From positions 95,806,132 to 95,870,131 of the forward strand of contig CM060174.1 in assembly GCA_030549775.1 (NCBI GenBank): a stretch of 64,000 nucleotides of DNA, read 5' to 3'. Positions 59,304-64,000 of this stretch are shown piece after piece. This DNA is from Tamarix chinensis. Its lineage: Eukaryota > Streptophyta > Magnoliopsida > Caryophyllales > Tamaricaceae. Positions within the stretch are counted from its first letter, which is position 1; every line of letters starts with the position of its first letter. The position numbers and the translations under genes are program-made. The notes under the pieces were generated by a model that worked only from the letters and a program-made list of their open reading frames with translations, had not been told where the DNA came from and ran no database searches.

Positions 59304-61704
59304 TTACAATACTATTCGTCGAGTTTTTATACTTTGAAATCGATCTACAATAATATCATTGCTAATAGAATTGAATACATCTCTCTCTATAAATGTTACT
59401 AAACAATCTTGAAGCCATTGATCACACATTTTATTCCTTGATGCATTCTTGATGAAATTCATTGCAGAAAATACTCGTTTGACGCTTGCTGTTGCTACTG
59501 GTAAAATTAAGGCCAATTTCACAAGCTTATAGACGAAAAGATATGTCTTATGCTTCTTGGTTTGCACTAATTGTCTTGAAAGATCAACAAGCCATTTCAA
59601 GCCATGAAACCTGCTATCTGATCGAACATTTCTAATATAATTCTCCAGTTGATTGTCTAACACCACAACATCAACATTAGAGAAATCATCAGGATAAAAA
59701 GTGGTCAACCTAATTAAAGATTGCTTGTTAAAAGCTTCAAATGATGACGAAGGATGCAAACATGCAACACAACTCAACAATTCAGTGCTCGCCACATGAA
59801 ACCTGCAATTAAGCTCCTTTAATTGCAAGTCTATAACATTATAGAGACAATCATATTTATAATGATGTAGATTTGTGACGATTGGAGCCTGGCTTGCTGA
59901 TCTCTTCCCCTTAACATATTGCTCATTCATGTTGGGCACATCAATGTCTCTCTTGTTACAAAATAAAACAATTTCATTCAAAATATCTTCTCATCCATCA
60001 TCTCTCATCTCTTGCAAACGTTCCTTAGCAATTTCAACACGTGCTAAGGCATTCAAAATGTCTTAATCATTCTTTTGCAATGCTTGAGATAAATCACCTG
60101 TAACTCCCATAACATTTATCATCAAATGTAACATGAAAATGAAGTCAAAAGTTTGTAATCCATATAATAAGAATGTAGCATCCTCGTTTTTATCAAATGT
60201 CCTATCAACTTCTAAGTCTTCAAGTACCTTGATTACAGGAGAGAACAAATTTTTGAGACTCAAAAATGTCCTTAAATGAGCACCCCAACGAGTATCACCA
60301 GCCCTTGCAAGAACAGATTCTTGGTTCAATCCCCGACCAGGTTCTATCAAGCCTTCTTCTAATGCATCTGCTATGTAAGCAACTTGTTTATCTCGAAGAG
60401 AATCTTGACGCTTATTGGATGATCCAATAACATTCACAACCCGTGTAACATTGCTAAGAAAAAAACTAACTTCATTGTGACATTTTACCACAGCAATAAG
60501 AGTCAATTAAAGTTGATGAGAAAAACAATGAACATAATAGGCACAAGGATTTTCATTCTGAATCAATGCTTTCAAACCACCAAATTCACCTCGCATATTA
60601 CTAGCTCCATCATACCCTTGTCCTCGTACTTTTGATAAACATAATCCATACTGACTCAACATTGATTCAAGTGCAGCCTTAAGTGATAAAGCAGTTGTAT
60701 CTTTGACATGTACAATCCTAACAAACCTTTCCATAGCAAAACCTCTATCATCAACACAATGCAAAACAACGGCCATTTGTTCTTTCTTTGCTATGTCTCC
60801 TGCTTCATCCACTAATATGCCAAAAAAAATCATCTCCAATTTCATTAACAATCTGATTAATTATTTCAGATGCAAATGCATAACTAATATCCTTTTGAAT
60901 CTCAAGTGAAGTCGTCTGATTATTCTTTAGAGAATTTCCTAACACAACTTTAGCTACAACTTCATTATTATGCCTTAAAGCCTCCAGCAAACGAAGAAAG
61001 TTACCTCGATTTAGAGAATCTTCTGACTCGTCATGTCCTCTAAATGCCATTCCCCCTTCAAGAAGAAATCTTACAGCTTGAATAGACGCATCTAAACAGA
61101 TAAGATAATCTGATTTGACTTGTTTTGATTGCTTTATGAAAGAGGCATCAATGCTTTGCTTCCGTTTGATAAGATCTTCACATTTTTTAGTAGCATTAAA
61201 ATGAGGACTATTAGAAATACCAACATGAACCTCAAACCTCTGTTTTTTATTCCAATGTACAAATCCTTTTCCCACAAAATGATCACCGCCAGCTTCAGAT
61301 TCGCTTTTAAACAAGTAACAAGGCAGACAAAATGCAAAATCTTTAGCTATACTATATTCCAACCAATCATATTCATCAAACCAAGATGAGACAAATCGAT
61401 GATTTTTTTCACCGATAACCTTTGTAGGAAAGCTATGAGTACGAGGTTGACAAGGGCCTTTTAAAAGATATGCTCTTCTTATCTCATCTTGAATATTGGG
61501 ATGAAAATCTGAAATCTTTTTTCTTAACCCATGATCTGCTTCTAAAGTTTCCAAATCAACTTTACCTTCATTAGCGAATCTTGATTCTTGTGGTTGGCTT
61601 GAAGATGGGAGTGCTTGGTTTTCAGAAGTTGGTAATACAACTTGATTAACAGAATTAGATTCATGGCAACTATACTTAGGCTGGATTGAAAAGTATCGTT
61701 GCAT
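59304..61704 (-). pseudogene. hAT transposase (TTF-type / ZMYM1-like), broken
   Basis: Minus strand, about 800 codons from ATG at 61704. The N-terminal TTF-type zinc-finger region has KDFAFCLPCYLFKSESEAGG and HWNKKQRFEVH. The middle has the DUF4371-like/RNase H-fold region (FGILVDEAGDIAKKEQMAVV, GYDGASNMRG). The C-terminus is the hAT dimerisation domain (LPVATASVKRVFSAMNFIKN, WLQDCLVTFIERDVF). Four lesions: one extra T in a T-run near 60818 causing a frameshift, and three nonsense codons (TAA at about 60504 and 60060, TGA near 59999). The stops fit CAA-to-TAA and TGG-to-TGA transitions. Otherwise well preserved, so it died recently. Confidence 0.9.
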
Positions 61705-61829
61705 CCTAAATTAAGATATTAAACAATTTAATGAATTAATTAAGGAATTTACTAAAACTTAATTGATAATATAATTTTAGAACAAACTAATTCAAAAACT
61801 AACTAATAAATTAAACACTTCAATCTATA

Positions 61830-62035
61830 AATCTAAAAAATTTGATATCTACAAACTAATTTTGATTTCTACCTAATTAATAAGCCAATTTCTATTTTCT
61901 ACATTAACAAGATAAATTAGAATTTCTATAAACTAAAAAATATAATATCTACAAACTAATTTTGATTTCTACCTAATTAATAAGCCAATTTCTATTTTCT
62001 ACATTAACAAGATAAATTAGAATTTATATAAACTA
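61830..62035. repeat. 100-bp tandem duplication in the hAT 5' region
   Basis: TATCTACAAACTAATTTTG at 61846 and 61946 are exactly 100 bp apart, and the following 75 bases of the two units are identical or nearly so. It lies upstream of the transposase start. Confidence 0.9.
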
Positions 62036-62159
62036 ATAAATATAATCAATTAATACAATTAATATAATAAATTAATACTGCATTCTAATTTCATAAATTT
62101 ATAAATAATTTAACAAACTAAAAATTAATTTAAAATTTACCTAATTACATAAATAATTT

Positions 62160-62760
62160 AACAAAACAAAATCTGACCTTGTAGACTTGTAGTTGTCGAG
62201 TGTGGTGGCCGGTGGCCCGGGGGGTTGTGGCCTGTGGAGTCTGGACTGGCTGGCTCTTGGTTGCCTCCTGCCTGGATCAGGATCAATCGGTTTGAAATTG
62301 AAGAAGGCAAGGCAAGGCAGCCTTGCGTTAGGCAGGCAAGTCTGCAGAAGCAGTCAAGCAGTAGAAAAGAGAAGCAACTGCAAGATGCCAAGATACATAA
62401 TGTATTATACAATTTATACTAGATCGAGAGGAGAAATGCGAGAAATAGAGAAAAGATGGTTCGGACTTTCGGAGACCAGGCCACGCTCACTCACAGTCAT
62501 AGAGGTCAGAGGCAGCAGGCGCTGGAACTTGGAAGAAGAAGAAATGGTTATGGCGGCATTCGGAGTTCGGCGGCTAGAAACGGCGAGCAGAAGCAGCGAG
62601 CTCCTCCCGTCCTCCGACAGTGTTTGTTGTCGGCGTGCGAGGCTCGAGAGAAGGAGCTTGAGATGGTCGAAACTCGAATGTCGAACGCAAGGCTCGAAGC
62701 TACTGCCACTGGTACTATTTTGGTGCGCTGGAGAGGGTAAGGGTTTTGGGTGGTTGGAAA
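62160..62760. other. GC-rich 5' region of the hAT element
   Basis: GC-rich DNA upstream of the transposase reading frame, likely holding its promoter and leader. Open frames on both strands (up to 195 aa plus, 148 aa minus) overlap each other and show no domain, so I do not call a gene. Confidence 0.4.
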
Positions 62761-62780
62761 TCAAAACGACGTCGTTTTGA
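62761..62780. promoter_or_regulatory. 20-bp perfect palindrome around GACGTC
   Basis: TCAAAACGACGTCGTTTTGA is its own reverse complement. The ACGT core with GACGTC resembles a bZIP-type binding site. It lies upstream of the transposase on the 5' side of the hAT, so it may be part of its promoter or a transposase-binding site. Confidence 0.5.
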
Positions 62781-62786
62781 TGTCGC

Positions 62787-62881
62787 AAAAAAAATTCAAA
62801 ACAAACGGACCACAGGACTTGAACCTGTGACGTCCAGGAAATTATGCACGGGAACCACACCAGCCTTACCGCTCAGCCATT
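62787..62881 (-). ncRNA. tRNA-like pol III unit (box A, box B, T8)
   Basis: On the minus strand, TGGCTGAGCGG (62879-62869) fits the box A consensus. After a 43-nt gap, GGTTCAAGTCC (62825-62815) fits box B. A T8 run (complement of 62787-62794) about 20 nt later could terminate pol III. The T-arm stem CACAG/CTGTG is perfect, but no acceptor stem forms, so it is not a functional tRNA. It could be a tRNA fragment or a SINE head captured in the hAT. Confidence 0.45.
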
Positions 62882-63474
62882 TTAATTTTTTGTATGGTGT
62901 CCTACAAATCTTCTATATATATTATACCTAAAAATCAAGTAAAAATTCTATACTCCGGCCAAGGCTCCGTGGTGTCTCGGGACACCATGTGGAAGCCCTG
63001 GCTCCACCACTGATGTTGGTGATTATGCTCTTTTATTTCTTCTGCATTATTTATGTGCTTATGTGTTGGCCTTAGTGTTCAGTTACCTTGCCCAGTACGT
63101 AGCGTACTGATCGCCCTTTTCATGGGTGCTGCTCATTCCCACGAGTAGCATGCCCTTCTAACTTTGTGTAGGTGGGTGAGACATCAGTCGGGGTTGTGTG
63201 TTGAATATGTTTTGGCTCCAAGTTCAAGAGTGTCGTGGCCATATTCATTATTTTTGCAATTTATGTCCATTTGTTATTTTATTTGTATTGAATTTATCGT
63301 TTTTTATTTATTACCTTGCATTGAGTATTTCAAATAAACCTTTTATCGGTTGTAAGCTCATTTTCTTTTGGATATGAATTAGAATTCTTTACGCGTACTC
63401 TGATTTTTAATGTATGATTCTTTCTAGTTCTTTTATGAACTCTTGGTTTGAATTTTATGTTAATCATTTCTTAG

Positions 63475-63526
63475 CCTTAGCACTTGTTACAGAAACGGTC
63501 GGAGAGAACCGATTTGGTACTAAATG
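63475..63526 (+). promoter_or_regulatory. Terminal hairpin of LTR G (decayed)
   Basis: GCACTTGTTAC and GGTACTAAATG arms around 63480-63524 retain partial pairing. The following TGGCAGTAACATCCCC is one base different from the consensus. Confidence 0.5.
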
Positions 63527-63625
63527 TGGCAGTAACATCCCCATAATTCACAGGTTTTAAGTATTTGTATTTTAATTACTTCCATTTCAAAAAATATATA
63601 GTGAGTTTTGGGGTGTTACAGTTCT

Positions 63626-63842
63626 ATTCCTCTCTTAGGTGGTAATCGAGGTGGTAAGTAATCAAAAAATACATCTTGATACTCCTCAATTAGCTTATTT
63701 AATTGAGAATTACTTTCATTTTTCTCCCCCTGTAGGGATTCGTTAATAATCAAAGCATAACAACTACCTTCTTCCTTTATACACTCTATTGTACTATTTT
63801 GATTCTCGACTATGTTTATTATTATTACACTTATAAGGTTTA
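63626..63842 (-). pseudogene. Ty3/gypsy pol remnant, upstream of RT
   Basis: A single open minus-strand frame: CIKEEGSCYALIINESLQG, then SQLNKLIEEYQDVFFDYLPP and RLPPKRGIE. This is the linker between protease and RT, where gypsy polyproteins carry l..f.dvF...LPp.RgieH.Idl. It runs directly into 44885 when LTR G and one GTTCT are removed. Confidence 0.8.
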
Positions 63843-64000
63843 TGTAATACCCTATATTAATTAACCCTTAATTTAGACATGCAAGACTTAAAGCGTGATT
63901 AGTAGGCGAAGTAAACCATAATATTATTTTTTTGGTGGCGATCGCCTTGTTGTCTCAAGTAGGTCCATAAATATTAAGTTATGAAAATAACCCGGATTAA
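63843..64000 (+). mobile_element. LTR start L, cut by window end
   Basis: TGTAATACCCTATATTAATTA begins abruptly inside the gypsy coding remnant and resembles the 5' ends of the giant LTRs. Downstream sequence does not clearly match F, K or family 1, so it may be another subfamily. The 3' end and duplication are outside the window. Confidence 0.45.

Larger units (their letters stand above)
58974..63012 (-). mobile_element. hAT transposon (4039 bp), inactive
   Basis: Terminal inverted repeats: left CAGTGGCGGAGCCAG, right (complement) CAGTGGTGGAGCCAG, 14 of 15 identical, with ATGGTGTCCC repeated just inside both ends. The transposase is encoded on the minus strand (59304-61704). The usual 8-bp target duplication is absent: left flank AAATTATT belongs to H, right flank ATGTTGGT belongs to G. 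This implies an adjacent deletion after insertion rather than a simple insertion. A tRNA-like pol III signal and a palindrome lie near the right end. Confidence 0.9.
44891..63620 (+). mobile_element. Giant solo LTR G (TSD GTTCT), hosting F, H and a hAT
   Basis: Starts TGAAATGTCCCAAAATTTC and ends GTTTTGGGGTGTTACA, flanked by GTTCT at 44886-44890 and 63621-63625. Its own sequence is in three pieces: 44891-47664, 52575-53450 and 63013-63620. It is family 1 and closely related to E: TATAAATA at 45491, ATT tract 46180-46540, donor-like TTTTAG|GTAAGG at 46694, minisatellite 46990-47590, GGTTTGGAGTGATTAACTA repeats 52655-52850, CCGG blocks 53005-53410, hairpin 63093-63109, acceptor-like TTTGTGTAG|GT at 63171. 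About 90 bp that E has (around 23975-24068) is missing at the hAT junction. It splits the gypsy pol cleanly: the LPPKRGIEHTIDL frame crosses the removed insertion. Confidence 0.9.

Noticed and set aside
62193..62780. 195-aa plus-strand frame
   Set aside because: GC-rich hAT 5' region, overlapped by a 148-aa frame on the other strand; no recognisable domain, and antisense to the transposase.
62807..62881. Functional tRNA gene
   Set aside because: Box A, box B and T-arm are present but the acceptor stem does not pair, so I list it only as tRNA-like.

Overview
This 64 kb window looks like heterochromatic, transposon-saturated DNA from a flowering-plant nuclear genome. It is AT-rich, carries plant-type telo-box motifs (AAACCCTAA), plant-type TATAAATA boxes, and remnants of plant Ty1/copia, Ty3/gypsy, PIF/Harbinger, hAT and LINE-like elements. 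I cannot name the species. I found no intact host gene, rRNA, functional tRNA or CRISPR array. Every long open frame is either broken transposon coding sequence or low-complexity translation of GC-rich or triplet-repeat DNA.

The dominant feature is a family of giant LTR-like units, about 4-5.3 kb each, starting TGTAATACCCC or TGAAAT(A/G)CCCC and ending GGGGTGTTACA. Six have exact 5-bp target-site duplications: C 3404-8696 (ATGAT), D 11133-15910 (TTGTG), E 19840-24711 (AAATG), K 35118-39931 minus (CTTTT), G 44891-63620 (GTTCT) and F 47665-52574 (ATAGA). They have no internal domain, primer-binding site or polypurine tract, so they read as solo LTRs. Partial copies are A (1-808), B (1455-9638, minus, interrupted by C), H (53451-58973, minus), a tail at 33960-34131, and possibly L, an unrelated LTR start at 63843.

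The giant units share one architecture: an AT-rich 5' end; a TATA box in family 1; a GC-rich pyrimidine leader; an ATT/TAA triplet-repeat tract (family 1) or about 150-bp tandem repeats (family 2: F and K); a strong AG|GTAAG donor-like site; fast-changing minisatellites; two blocks of a 51/54-bp repeat built around GGTCCACCGGCTATAATAGT; a small hairpin followed by a TGCAG|GT acceptor-like site; and a terminal hairpin just before TGTGGCGGTAAC. Hairpin arm sequences differ between families while pairing is kept.

Layout by region. 1-11 kb: A, then B with C nested in it. 10.9-26.2 kb: a broken coding exon of unknown identity (minus strand), hit by solo LTR D and by a roughly 5.2-kb PIF/Harbinger element (15977-26022, TSD TTA) that itself contains E. 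28.9-33.2 kb: a LINE-like tail and a 5'-truncated Ty1/copia element (minus) with another element's solo LTR inside its coding region. 35.1-39.9 kb: K. 41.6-64 kb: a decayed Ty3/gypsy pol (minus) split by G; G contains F, H and a 4-kb hAT element whose transposase has one frameshift and three nonsense codons. A deletion next to the hAT removed the end of H and about 90 bp of G. L begins inside the remaining gypsy sequence at the right edge.
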